Of a stretch of 64,000 bases of DNA, positions 55,354-64,000 are shown in pieces. The translations under genes were made by a program, and so were the position numbers. Position 1 is the first letter of the stretch. The number at the start of each line of letters is the position of its first letter. The DNA is from Bartonella birtlesii IBS 325 (GTDB lineage Bacteria; Pseudomonadota; Alphaproteobacteria; Rhizobiales; Rhizobiaceae), in the NCBI RefSeq assembly GCF_000273375.1, contig NZ_CM001557.1, positions 691,625 to 755,624 of the forward strand, in the 5' to 3' direction. The notes beneath the pieces were generated by a model. The model saw nothing but the letters and a program-made list of their open reading frames with translations, was not told where the DNA came from and ran no database searches.

Positions 55354-57882
55354 TTATAATGTACGATTAATGTGTTCGATACGGAAAATTTCAATAATAT
55401 CTCCCGCACGTATGTCTTCATAGTTTTCAAAGGCTATTCCGCATTCCTGACCACTTTGCACTTCATTAACTTCATCTTTGAAGCGTTTGAGTGTTTTCAG
55501 TTTTCCTTCATGAATGACAATATTATCACGGATAAGACGAACACCAGCTCCCCGTTCTATTTTGCCTTCTGTAACACGACAACCTGCTACTTTTCCAATT
55601 TTTGTAATATTAAAGACTTCTAAAATTTCAGCATTTCCAAGGAAAGTTTCACGCTGTTCTGGTGAAAGCAATCCTGACATGGCAGCTTTTATATCATCAA
55701 CAAGATCATAGATGATATTATAATAGCGAATTTCAATGCCCTGTGTTTTAGCAGAGTCACGTGCTTGTTTATTAGCACGAACATTAAAGCCAATCACAGC
55801 CGAGTTAGAAGCTTCTGCAAGAGAAATATCACTTTCAGTGATACCTCCAGCACCAGAATGTACAATACGTGCACGCACTTCTTCATTTCCAAGCTTTTCT
55901 AATGCTGAAGAGATTGCTTCAATTGATCCCTGCACATCCCCTTTAATAATAAGAGGAAATTCTTTAATGCCAGTGGTTTGCAATTTTGTCATCATTTGCT
56001 CAAGAGAACCACGGGAACCAGTTTGTCGAGCGACAGCTTTATCACGTGCTAGTCGCTGACGGTATTCAGCAATTTCGCGTGCTTTTGCCTCATGACTGAC
56101 AACGGCAAAACGATCACCAGCTTGTGGTGTTCCTTGCATACCTAAAATTTCAATAGGTGTAGAAGGAACCGCTTCTTTAACGTGACGACCATGGTCGTCA
56201 ATCAAAGCGCGTACACGCCCCCATTCATTGCCGGCAACAATAATATCAGAAGGATGCAATGTCCCTTTTTGAATCAGAACTGTTGCAACAGATCCACGTC
56301 CACGATCCAGTTTGGCTTCAATAACAACACCTTCTGCGGTTCGTTTAGGATCTGCTTTGAGATCAAGCATTTCAGCTTGAAGAAGAATAGCTTCGAGAAG
56401 TTTATCAAGATTTTGTCCAGTTTTAGCAGAAACTTCAACGTCCAAAGTCTCTCCACCTATAGTTTCAACAAACACTTCATGCTGTAAAAGTTCTGTACGT
56501 ACTTTCTGTGCGTTTGCGGCTGGTTTATCAATTTTATTGATAGCGACAATAATAGGTACACCAGCAGCTTTGGCATGATTGATTGATTCAATTGTCTGCG
56601 GCATGACACTATCATCAGCCGCTACGACTAGAACGGCAATATCCGTAACACGAGCACCACGAGCACGCATAGCTGTGAAGGCAGCATGTCCGGGTGTATC
56701 AATAAAGGTAATTTTTTGGCCATTTTGCTCTACTTGATAAGCACCGATATGCTGCGTAATACCACCGGCTTCACCAGAAACAACATTAGCTTTTCGAATA
56801 GCATCAAGAAGAGAAGTTTTTCCATGGTCGACATGGCCCATAATCGTTACAACGGGTGGACGGGAACGCATTTTTTGAGGATTATCAGTGATATTAAAAA
56901 TGCCTTCTTCCACATCAGATTCCAAAACACGTTTGACAGTGTGACCAAATTCAACAGCGATAAGTTCAGCAACATCTGCATCGATAACATCGCCAGGTTT
57001 CATCATTTGTCCCTGTTTCATCAGAAATTTAATCACATCAACGGAACGTTCAGTCATGCGTTGTGCGAGTTCTTGAATTGTAATAGTTTCAGGAAGAACA
57101 ACTTCGCGAGAAATTTTTTCTCTTGGTTCTTGGTTTTGTGCACGTTTAAATTTTTCCTGCCTGCGGCGCATCGCGGCCATTGAACGTCCACGCGCATTCC
57201 CCTCTTCATCCAGAGCACTATTGAGAGTAAGCTTTCCACGGCGCCGCTCATCTGCTCCTTTTACAACCTTTGGAGCACGAATCTCTGATTTAGCAGGATT
57301 AGCACGTCGACTATGTCGGTCATCTTCTTTATTCTCATTTGCTTTACGTTTTTCACCCACAGTCGTATTTTTAGGCGCAATAGGAATATTTATTGGTTCT
57401 ATAATAGACGGAGTAGAGCGAAAAGGTAAAGTCTCTACCGGTGGACTTTCTTCCTCTTGTTCTTGATGTATTTCTGTTTCCTGAATTGACCGCTGCAAAC
57501 TTTCTTCACGCTCTTTTGCACGTCTTTCTTCTTTTTCGGCTTGTTCACGCGTTATTTGTTCTTGGATGTGCGCTTCTTCTAATGCACGAAGCCTTGCTTC
57601 CATTTCAGCAGATGAGAGATTGTTCTTAGCGACAGGTTTGCTGGGTTTTTCTTCTTCGAATCGTAACTTAGAGCGTTGGGGAGCCACATGCGGTTTTGTA
57701 ATCGGCTGTTGTATTTCAGCTTTTTCATCAGGTCGTGTAATTTTACGCCGTTTAGTTTCGACAACCACAGCCTTTGTACGGCCATGGCTAAAATTTTGTT
57801 TAACCGTACTCGTTTCTAGGATTGACCGCTTGAGGGTTAGTGTCCTTTTGACTGTTATTTTGTCGTTATTCTTTTCACTCAT
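55354..57882 (-). CDS. infB: Translation initiation factor IF-2
   Basis: GTPase that brings initiator tRNA to the ribosome. The N-terminal 270 residues are charged and low in complexity (many Glu/Arg/Lys repeats, as in rhizobial IF-2), then an IF2_N module ([16 protein letters not shown]). The GTPase domain has G1 [19 protein letters not shown]3 DTPGHAAF and G4 NKID, followed by domains II-IV ending [12 protein letters not shown]. 842 residues. Its ATG overlaps the ylxR stop by four bases, which indicates coupled translation. Confidence 0.97.
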   Translation of the reverse strand: MSEKNNDKITVKRTLTLKRSILETSTVKQNFSHGRTKAVVVETKRRKITRPDEKAEIQQPITKPHVAPQRSKLRFEEEKPSKPVAKNNLSSAEMEARLRALEEAHIQEQITREQAEKEERRAKEREESLQRSIQETEIHQEQEEESPPVETLPFRSTPSIIEPINIPIAPKNTTVGEKRKANENKEDDRHSRRANPAKSEIRAPKVVKGADERRRGKLTLNSALDEEGNARGRSMAAMRRRQEKFKRAQNQEPREKISREVVLPETITIQELAQRMTERSVDVIKFLMKQGQMMKPGDVIDADVAELIAVEFGHTVKRVLESDVEEGIFNITDNPQKMRSRPPVVTIMGHVDHGKTSLLDAIRKANVVSGEAGGITQHIGAYQVEQNGQKITFIDTPGHAAFTAMRARGARVTDIAVLVVAADDSVMPQTIESINHAKAAGVPIIVAINKIDKPAANAQKVRTELLQHEVFVETIGGETLDVEVSAKTGQNLDKLLEAILLQAEMLDLKADPKRTAEGVVIEAKLDRGRGSVATVLIQKGTLHPSDIIVAGNEWGRVRALIDDHGRHVKEAVPSTPIEILGMQGTPQAGDRFAVVSHEAKAREIAEYRQRLARDKAVARQTGSRGSLEQMMTKLQTTGIKEFPLIIKGDVQGSIEAISSALEKLGNEEVRARIVHSGAGGITESDISLAEASNSAVIGFNVRANKQARDSAKTQGIEIRYYNIIYDLVDDIKAAMSGLLSPEQRETFLGNAEILEVFNITKIGKVAGCRVTEGKIERGAGVRLIRDNIVIHEGKLKTLKRFKDEVNEVQSGQECGIAFENYEDIRAGDIIEIFRIEHINRTL

Positions 57883-58514
57883 TGTACTTCCTTCACGGCT
57901 TGAGCCGTCATCTCACCAAACTTGCTGTGCTTTTCATCACGATAGACGAGTAGTCTACGTATCGTTTTGAGAAATCCTTCAGCAGCTTTAATGTCTAATA
58001 AGGCTGCATGCATAACAGGATTAGCACCAAAAGCCACCCGCATTTCATCACTTGTAAATAAAGATATGGTTTTTATATTCCGATTTGTTTGTTGTTGTAC
58101 TGCATGGATGGCTTGTGCAATTTTTCGTTTTCCATCTTCTGTAGTTTCTTTAGCATGAAGTACGAGAATGACTTGACCAGAGCGGATAGCAGCATCAACT
58201 TTTGTTGCTCCCATAACAACGGCACCTGCTTTTCTCGCCATAGAAAGGCTTGCAAGAGCAGCTTTTAGCAAAAGTGTATCAACAATATGTGCAAGATTTG
58301 GCGCAACCTCAACTTCTGTTTTAAAATTTCTATGAAAAGCTTTTTGTTTGACTGCTTTTTCAATGACAGAATGATGGGCAGAAACCCAAACACCACGTCC
58401 TGGCAAATTGGCTTTAAGATCTGGGACAATTTGATTATTGAGACCAATAACAAAACGGATCAGCATTTTTGCTGAAGCGCTTTTTCTGGTCACAATGCAA
58501 GTCCGTTCATTCAT
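57879..58514 (-). CDS. YlxR/DUF448 RNA-binding protein with L7Ae-like domain
   Basis: Small nucleic-acid-binding protein of the nusA-infB operon. The N-terminal DUF448/YlxR domain (about 1-85; [31 protein letters not shown]) is followed by an L7Ae-type ribosomal domain (about 90-190; [20 protein letters not shown]), the usual alphaproteobacterial fusion. About 211 residues from ATG 58514, which lies one base after the nusA stop. The frame is open to 58544 inside nusA. It likely takes part in rRNA processing or transcription control, but its function is not settled. Confidence 0.92.
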   Translation of the reverse strand: MNERTCIVTRKSASAKMLIRFVIGLNNQIVPDLKANLPGRGVWVSAHHSVIEKAVKQKAFHRNFKTEVEVAPNLAHIVDTLLLKAALASLSMARKAGAVVMGATKVDAAIRSGQVILVLHAKETTEDGKRKIAQAIHAVQQQTNRNIKTISLFTSDEMRVAFGANPVMHAALLDIKAAEGFLKTIRRLLVYRDEKHSKFGEMTAQAVKEVQ

Positions 58515-58515
58515 T

Positions 58516-60147
58516 TTAAAGTGCATCCACGTTTGAATTATCAATGTTTTTATCTTTTACAGAATTTTCATTCTCAGTAAGAGTTTCTTTAACAAGATCA
58601 GCTTCGTTTATCCAGCCTGCTTGCACACGTGCGGCTAAAACCATAGCTTCTGCGTCAGCACGTGTAATATCAAACGGGGTTAGGATACCAGAAAAATTTT
58701 GTGTTTGACCTTCTTTACGTTCTCTCCAACCAGCCAAATCGTCGACTGCATAGCCAGCAAAGTCTTCCATTGTCTTTACACCATCTTCACCAACAGCAAC
58801 CAACATAGCGCTCGTCATACCAGGCAGTGTTCGCAATTCATCACAAACACCGAGTTTTTTACGCTTTTCATCGAGTTCTTTTTCTTTATGTTCGAGATAT
58901 TCATGCGCACGGCTTTGGATTTCGACAGCAGTTTCATGATCAAAACCATCAATGGAGGCAATTTCTTCAAGGTCAATATAGGCGATTTCCTCAATAGAAG
59001 AAAAGCCTTCTGATGCCATAACCTGCCCAATCATTTCATCAACATCTAAGGATTCCATAAACAGTTTACTGCGTTCAGTAAATTCTTTCTGACGATTTTC
59101 AGATTCTTCCTTTTCCGTTAAAATATCAATATTCCATCCTGTTAATTGTGAGGCTAAACGAACATTTTGTCCACGTCGTCCAATAGCAAGGCTAAGTTGG
59201 TCATCAGGCACAATGACTTCAATACGTTCTGCATCTTCATCCAGCACAACTTTTGAAACTTCAGCAGGTTGTAGTGCATTAACGATAAATGTTGCTGCAT
59301 CAGGGGACCAAGGAATAATATCAATTTTTTCTCCTTGTAGTTCTGCAACAACAGCTTGCACACGGCTTCCTCGCATTCCAACACACGCTCCAACAGGATC
59401 AATGGAACCGTCCCGTGAGACAACAGCAATTTTAGCACGTGAACCTGGATCACGGGCAACAGATTTAATTTCTATAATACCATCATAAATTTCTGGTACT
59501 TCCATGGTAAACAATTTTACCATAAATTGAGGATGTGTGCGTGAAAGGAAAATTTGTGGACCACGCGATTCACGGTGCACGTCATTGACATAAGCACGAA
59601 TACGATCCCCATAGCGGAAAGATTCACGGGGAATTAATTCATCACGGCGCACGATAGCTTCTCCCCGTCCTAGATCAACAATAACATTGCCATATTCCAC
59701 ACGTTTTACTACACCAGAAATAATTTCCCCAATTTTATTTTTAAATTCTTCATATTGTTGATCACGTTCTGCATCGCGTACCTTTTGTACAATAACCTGT
59801 TTAGCAGATTGTGCCGCAATACGCCCAAAATCCATAGGAGGCAAAAGATCAGCAAAAAAATCACCAATTTTTGCATCTGCTTGGCGTTTGAGTGCATCGG
59901 ACAAAGTGATTTCATTTGCATAATCTTCAACGATATCAACGATTTTGAGTAAGCGTTGTAATTTAATTTCACCTGTTTTGGAATTGATTTCAGCACGAAT
60001 ATTAGTTTCCTGACCATAACGAGAACGTGCCGCTTTCTGAATAGCATCGGCCATTGCAGAAATGACAATGTCACGGTCAATTGACTTTTCACGTGCAACA
60101 GCATCTGCAATTTGCAGAATTTCAAGCCTGTTAGCGCTTGTAGCCAT
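58516..60147 (-). CDS. nusA: Transcription termination/antitermination protein NusA
   Basis: RNA polymerase-bound elongation factor. The N-terminal domain (about 1-130), the S1 domain (about 135-200; GEIISGVVKRVEYGNVIVDL) and the KH domains (GMRGSRVQAVVAELQGEKID, then IGRRGQNVRLASQLTGWNID) are followed by two acidic repeats in the C-terminal part (about 365-500). 543 residues from ATG 60147 (MATSANRLEILQIAD) with AAGGAG upstream; the frame is open eight codons further. Third gene of trmB-rimP-nusA-ylxR-infB. Confidence 0.97.
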   Translation of the reverse strand: MATSANRLEILQIADAVAREKSIDRDIVISAMADAIQKAARSRYGQETNIRAEINSKTGEIKLQRLLKIVDIVEDYANEITLSDALKRQADAKIGDFFADLLPPMDFGRIAAQSAKQVIVQKVRDAERDQQYEEFKNKIGEIISGVVKRVEYGNVIVDLGRGEAIVRRDELIPRESFRYGDRIRAYVNDVHRESRGPQIFLSRTHPQFMVKLFTMEVPEIYDGIIEIKSVARDPGSRAKIAVVSRDGSIDPVGACVGMRGSRVQAVVAELQGEKIDIIPWSPDAATFIVNALQPAEVSKVVLDEDAERIEVIVPDDQLSLAIGRRGQNVRLASQLTGWNIDILTEKEESENRQKEFTERSKLFMESLDVDEMIGQVMASEGFSSIEEIAYIDLEEIASIDGFDHETAVEIQSRAHEYLEHKEKELDEKRKKLGVCDELRTLPGMTSAMLVAVGEDGVKTMEDFAGYAVDDLAGWRERKEGQTQNFSGILTPFDITRADAEAMVLAARVQAGWINEADLVKETLTENENSVKDKNIDNSNVDAL

Positions 60148-60193
60148 CAATTTTCTCCTTCTTTGTGCCACATGATAGGCATTCCCAGTGATA

Positions 60194-60820
60194 TTAATCT
60201 TTGTAATTTGACGTTTGTTTTGAGATATGAGGATTATCTTCGGGAATGAATTGTTGACTTAAATTTTTATTTTTTTTCAATGTATCACGAATAAGTTCAT
60301 CTGTTAGCACTAAATGCGCATTTATGATATCACAAAAGGGAATAGAGAGATACATAGCTTCTCCATAAGCAGCTTTATCGGTGTTTAAAGTAAATCCATC
60401 TTGTGTGATATTTGTAAGTGTTCCACGAAATTTTCTGCGTCCATCAATTGTGATTTTTGTTTCAATTTTTGCAAGATGTCCTTGCCACTGAAAAAAGTCA
60501 GATTTCCTTACCAGTGGACGATCAATTCCAGGAGATGAAATTTCTAAATGATATTTACGTTCAATAACATTTTGCACATCAAGAAGGGGTGAAACAGTTC
60601 GACTAACAGTTTCACAATCTTCTACGGTCATAGAGCCATCAGCGCGTTCTACCATAATTTGAAGAGTTAAACCATTTAAGCCAAGAAGCTTTACACGAAC
60701 CAAACGAAAACCTAAAGGCTTAAGCAATGGTGCCACAAGAATCCCAACGCGCGCCTCAATGCCATCTTCTTCAAACAGACGCGGCTCATCAAGATTACTT
60801 ATTTTTTCAGTTTTACCCAT
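60194..60820 (-). CDS. rimP: Ribosome maturation factor RimP
   Basis: Needed for 30S subunit assembly. It has the two-domain RimP layout: VGILVAPLLKPLGFRLVRVK, then VEDCETVSRTVSPLLDV and YHLEISSPGIDRPL (family signature), and a C-terminal Sm-like fold from KIETKITIDGRRKFRGTL. About 208 residues from ATG 60820 (MGKTEKISNLDEPRLFEE). The frame stays open to 60943 but the extra 41 residues do not look like RimP. No strong ribosome-binding site decides the start. Confidence 0.93.
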   Translation of the reverse strand: MGKTEKISNLDEPRLFEEDGIEARVGILVAPLLKPLGFRLVRVKLLGLNGLTLQIMVERADGSMTVEDCETVSRTVSPLLDVQNVIERKYHLEISSPGIDRPLVRKSDFFQWQGHLAKIETKITIDGRRKFRGTLTNITQDGFTLNTDKAAYGEAMYLSIPFCDIINAHLVLTDELIRDTLKKNKNLSQQFIPEDNPHISKQTSNYKD

Positions 60821-60971
60821 ACATTTTATCCAAGTCATTTTCATCAGTCTTATGACACTAAAAAAGAGCGGGTGCAATGCCCCACTCTTCATCATAAGAC
60901 CAAGAATTTCACTATTGATACTCTTAAATTCAAAATTTTTCAAGTTATTTATAAGAAAAGCGTTTCTTCAT

Positions 60972-61673
60972 TTATTTCTTAATAAAGGTAAGATAGACTG
61001 GTGTTCGTCCTCCGCGTAGAGCTTTTGCTTCATAACGGGTACCTATCCATAGTGGATAAGGGTTTTGCCAATCCCTAGGGCTTTCTGCTTCCCACTCAAA
61101 GCTGCTATGCTGTACACAATAGTAGAGGGTCCAGTTTACATAACTCTCTATATCACTAGCAAAGCGGAAATTTTTACCTGTTTTAAGAACGCGAGCAAAA
61201 CGGTTAAGATTTTTTATGTTGATGAAACGTCGTTTCCAATGTTTCTTTTTAGGCCATGGATCAGGATAGAAGAGATCTATTCCGTCAAGTGATGCATCTG
61301 GAAGCCAATCAAGAAGTTGAGTGGCGTCATCATCATAAAGTCGAATATGATTTTGATGTTGTTTGTGCTGTTCAAGGGACATTAGCATTTTTGCCATGCC
61401 ATTGATAAAGGGTTCGATGCCAATAAAACCAGTTTGTGGAAAATGTTCCATTTCATGGAGCAAATGTTCACCACCACCAAAACCAATTTCAAGCCGAACT
61501 TCACTTACTTTAGTAGGAAATAAGCATGTCAAGTCTAAGGGCGCGAGGGTATTTAAATCAATGTTAAGAGTTGGGAGAAGCATTTTTATACGCGCAAGTT
61601 GATTGTTTCGTAGCCGTTTTCCTTGCCGGCGACCAAAAAAGGCCTCACGCATACGTGTATTATGGTTCATCAT
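60972..61673 (-). CDS. trmB: tRNA (guanine-N7-)-methyltransferase
   Basis: Methylates G46 of tRNAs with SAM. It has motif [19 protein letters not shown], the acidic [14 protein letters not shown] region, and the family signature [18 protein letters not shown]. 233 residues. The start is one of ATG 61673, 61670 or 61652 ([15 protein letters not shown]); the first two overlap the end of metK by about 14 bases, so translation is probably coupled to metK. Confidence 0.95.
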   Translation of the reverse strand: MMNHNTRMREAFFGRRQGKRLRNNQLARIKMLLPTLNIDLNTLAPLDLTCLFPTKVSEVRLEIGFGGGEHLLHEMEHFPQTGFIGIEPFINGMAKMLMSLEQHKQHQNHIRLYDDDATQLLDWLPDASLDGIDLFYPDPWPKKKHWKRRFINIKNLNRFARVLKTGKNFRFASDIESYVNWTLYYCVQHSSFEWEAESPRDWQNPYPLWIGTRYEAKALRGGRTPVYLTFIKK

Positions 61674-62937
61674 GGTATTTAATCAATGTTTGAAGTGTCT
61701 TAATCAGATCCGTTTTTTCCCATGAAAACGAACCATCAGGTTCTGGTTTGCGTCCAAAATGACCATAAGCAGCTGTTTTTGTATAAATAGGTTTATTGAG
61801 GTTAAGGTGTTTTCGAATGCCAGTTGGCGAAAGGTCCATTATTTTGCGGATGGCTGTTTCAAGAATTTTTTCATCGACTTTCCCTGTTCCATGAAGATTA
61901 AGATAAATAGATAAGGGTTGTGCAACACCAATTGCATAGGAAAGTTGAATGGTGCATCGTTCTGCTAAATCAGCTGCAACAATATTTTTAGCTAAATAGC
62001 GTGCAGCATAGGCTGCGGAACGATCAACTTTTGTCGTATCTTTGCCTGAAAAGGCACCACCACCATGGGGGGCTGCACCTCCATAAGTGTCAACGATAAT
62101 TTTGCGTCCTGTTAGTCCCGCATCACTTTGAGGACCACCAATCACAAATTTTCCTGTTGGGTTGATATACCAACGGCATTGATCAGAAATAGGGATATCA
62201 TGTAAAGCTTGACGAATATAAGGCTCAACCACTTTACGGACTTTATGAGAATCCCAACTTTCATCTAAATGTTGTGTTGAAAGAACAATGGACGTTACCT
62301 CTATAGGCTTTCCATTTTTGTACCGTATTGTTATTTGGCTTTTTGCATCTGGTCCTAATTTAGCAGTTTCTCCTTCTCCTTTATGGCGGGCAGCGGCGAG
62401 AAGTTTTAAAATCTTATGGGCATAATAAATCGGTGCAGGCATGAGATCGGGTGTTTCACGGCAAGCATATCCGAACATGATACCCTGATCACCTGCACCT
62501 TCTTCCCCATTTCGATCCATAGCATTATCAACACCGCATGCAATGTCTGTTGATTGAGGACGTAAAAGAACATCAATTTTAACAGTTTTCCAATGAAACC
62601 CTGCTTGTTCATAACCAATTGCACGAATAGCACGACGCGCTACTGTGCGAAAACGCGCAGGATTAATAAGTGGACGACCAGTTTTATCGTAGATAAATTT
62701 TTTATTTTTATCTCTTTTAAAGAGCGTATCAGGAACACGCACTTCACCAGCGATAACAACACGATTCACACTCACAAGAGTTTCACATGCAACCCGTATC
62801 AACCATGGATTTGTACCAGTTTTTTGCGCTTCTCTATAGACCATATCAACGATTTCATCGGAAATACGATCACAAATCTTATCAGGATGTCCTTCTGATA
62901 CCGACTCACTCGTAAAAAGATAATCTTGACGCGGCAT
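61660..62937 (-). CDS. metK: S-adenosylmethionine synthetase
   Basis: Makes SAM from methionine and ATP. Conserved blocks: [20 protein letters not shown] at the N-terminus, [15 protein letters not shown], the signature [20 protein letters not shown], and [20 protein letters not shown]. 425 residues, longer than E. coli MetK (384) as is usual in rhizobia. I chose ATG 62937 (MPRQDYLF) because AAGGAG lies just upstream. SAM made here feeds the methylases encoded nearby. The leader carries an 8-bp hairpin. Confidence 0.97.
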   Translation of the reverse strand: MPRQDYLFTSESVSEGHPDKICDRISDEIVDMVYREAQKTGTNPWLIRVACETLVSVNRVVIAGEVRVPDTLFKRDKNKKFIYDKTGRPLINPARFRTVARRAIRAIGYEQAGFHWKTVKIDVLLRPQSTDIACGVDNAMDRNGEEGAGDQGIMFGYACRETPDLMPAPIYYAHKILKLLAAARHKGEGETAKLGPDAKSQITIRYKNGKPIEVTSIVLSTQHLDESWDSHKVRKVVEPYIRQALHDIPISDQCRWYINPTGKFVIGGPQSDAGLTGRKIIVDTYGGAAPHGGGAFSGKDTTKVDRSAAYAARYLAKNIVAADLAERCTIQLSYAIGVAQPLSIYLNLHGTGKVDEKILETAIRKIMDLSPTGIRKHLNLNKPIYTKTAAYGHFGRKPEPDGSFSWEKTDLIKTLQTLIKYHDEP

Positions 62938-62996
62938 AGGAACTCCTTCAAAAAAGAAAACCAATGGTTTATTAATTATCTGTTAAGGCTGCCCCT

Positions 62997-63018
62997 ATTT
63001 GCCAACCACATGGCAAAT
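62997..63018 (-). promoter_or_regulatory. Hairpin in the metK leader
   Basis: A perfect 8-bp stem (ATTTGCCA 62997-63004 with TGGCAAAT 63011-63018) with a 6-base loop, 60 bases before the metK ATG and 48 bases after the Xre stop. There is no T-run after it on the minus strand, so it is not a good terminator. A short SAM-sensing leader is possible but I cannot match it to a known class. Confidence 0.3.
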
Positions 63019-63065
63019 CGTCAATACTCAATTTATAAGTTTCACTGAAAGAAAATACGTAATTT

Positions 63066-63475
63066 TTATTTTACAGCTTGTTCTTCTTCAGAAAGTGCTT
63101 TTGCTAAGTCAATGATTTTCCTACGCACTTTAGCATCAGAAATATTTGTAAAAGCACGCATTAATTGGATTCCTTCATTGCTGGAGCAAAAATCTATAAA
63201 ATCATTGTCGCTTTCAGAAAAACCTTCTGCATGTTGTGTCTGCATACCTTTATCGAAAAAATAAGAAACAGGAACATCCATAATTTCCGCAATTGCTTGA
63301 AGACGACTTGCTCCAATACGGTTTGTACCTTTTTCGTATTTTTGAATTTGCTGGAAGGTAACACCTAATTTTTCACCTAGTTTCTCTTGAGTAAGCCCCA
63401 AAATATTACGACGCAAACGAATACGGGTTCCAACATAGATGTCTATAGGATCGGGTTTTTTTTAGTCTCGGCCAT
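63066..63475 (-). pseudogene. Xre-family HTH regulator, frame broken in a run of eight A
   Basis: Small cytoplasmic repressor-type protein, of the kind usually found between lnt and metK in rhizobia. The open part from 63416 starts inside the helix-turn-helix (RRNILGLTQEKLGEKLGVTF, QQIQKYEKGTNRIGASRLQA) and continues to SEEEQAVK. The true beginning is upstream: ATG 63475 gives MAETKKN and then stops, while after the run of eight A (63456-63463) the next frame gives PDPIDIYVGTRIRL and joins the HTH. Nine A would give one 136-residue protein starting MAETKKKPDPIDIYVG, the family form. The target genes are unknown; control of metK is possible. Confidence 0.83.
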
Positions 63476-63634
63476 AATGCAACTCTTTAGTTTCCAGCAC
63501 TTTGCTTCTAAACCAACAACAGATTTCTCTAAAGTTGGTTTATCATATAATTAATATAATATGTAACACTTTTTCCCAATATTACCGGCATACACCCAGC
63601 ATACACAATGTAATACCGTATATGGGCATTTGAA

Positions 63635-64000
63635 TCATTTAAGATGTTTTGTAGAACCAAAACTGATACGGCACAATAGCATAAGAATAAATAAGATAAA
63701 AGTAGAGAATATTCTATATTCATTGCTTCCTATGGGGGTAATGGATGATGGAACTGGTGAATCAATAATGCCAATAGCATTTTGCTGGAGAGCTACAATG
63801 ATTCGCCCATAAGAATCAATAACAGCCGATATTCCATTATTGGCTGCTCGTATAAGGGGGATTCCCAGTTCAACAGCACGAAGCTGTGCTTGTTGAAGAT
63901 GTTGATATGGACCAGGCGTTACACCAAACCATGCATCATTTGTAATATTAATGATTGCTTGGGGAGGGGAGCCTTTAAAAGTCATTTCATTAGGAAATAT
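63635..64000 (-). CDS. lnt: Apolipoprotein N-acyltransferase, C-terminal part
   Basis: Inner-membrane enzyme that adds the third acyl chain to lipoproteins. Only the last 122 codons are in the window; the frame is open across the right edge. The nitrilase-like domain end is clear: NITNDAWFGVTPGPYQHLQQ with the conserved Trp-Phe-Gly, then RAVELGIPLIRAANNGISAV and a final membrane helix (YRIFSTFILFILMLLCRI). It would process lipoproteins such as the Omp10-like protein at 9.7-10 kb. The lnt-xre-metK-trmB order is the rhizobial one. Confidence 0.93.
   Translation of the reverse strand: MFPNEMTFKGSPPQAIINITNDAWFGVTPGPYQHLQQAQLRAVELGIPLIRAANNGISAVIDSYGRIIVALQQNAIGIIDSPVPSSITPIGSNEYRIFSTFILFILMLLCRISFGSTKHLK

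Overview
The window looks like a chromosomal segment of a Bartonella-type alphaproteobacterium (Hyphomicrobiales). The DNA is AT-rich with mostly single-copy housekeeping genes and roomy, degenerate intergenic DNA. Rhizobial gene orders are kept (rimP-nusA-ylxR-infB-rbfA-truB, lnt-xre-metK-trmB, secA/ppiC/argJ/mutT), and there is a lipoprotein close to Brucella Omp10. Genus is an inference from protein likeness and base composition. I found no rRNA, tRNA or CRISPR array.

Layout. 1-0.33 kb: decayed tyrosine-recombinase (integrase) start. 1-9.4 kb: MgtE, an M3 peptidase, a DUF459 protein with a lytic transglycosylase, then GalU and the arabinose-5-phosphate isomerase. 9.6-13.6 kb: Omp10-like lipoprotein, an odd NtrC-type regulator without GAFTGA, and a two-HKD phospholipase D/cardiolipin synthase-like protein. 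13.8-19.1 kb: guaB, a 49-codon basic small protein on the other strand, an RsmB-like methylase and guaA. 19.2-24.4 kb: ugpQ facing the ugpBAEC operon, which has a good PhoB box in front. 25-27.6 kb: a zinc-type ABC transporter behind a 53-bp perfect inverted repeat made of two Zur-like boxes. 27.7-32 kb: nrdHIEF behind an NrdR-like palindrome sitting on its -10 box. 32-40.6 kb: prfA-prmC, secA run together with a Fur-family gene, a parvulin foldase, argJ, mutT. 41-47.6 kb: NlpC/P60 protein, M17 aminopeptidase, pantothenate kinase, asparaginase, hslVU. 47.6-64 kb: RsmC-like methylase, pnp, rpsO, an MFS exporter on the opposite strand, then truB, rbfA, infB, ylxR, nusA, rimP, trmB, metK, an Xre regulator and the 3' part of lnt.

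The most striking result is a set of single-base frame breaks at or next to poly(A) runs. nrdI, truB and the Xre regulator each carry exactly eight A where nine would restore a full-length family member. secA loses one base beside a run of seven A, which removes its zinc-binding tail and fuses it in frame to the Fur-family gene. I saw many runs of eight A or T but none of nine. This points either to homopolymer under-calling in the assembly or to genes read through by polymerase slippage. The same explanation probably covers at least the three A8 cases, and raw reads or RNA data would decide.
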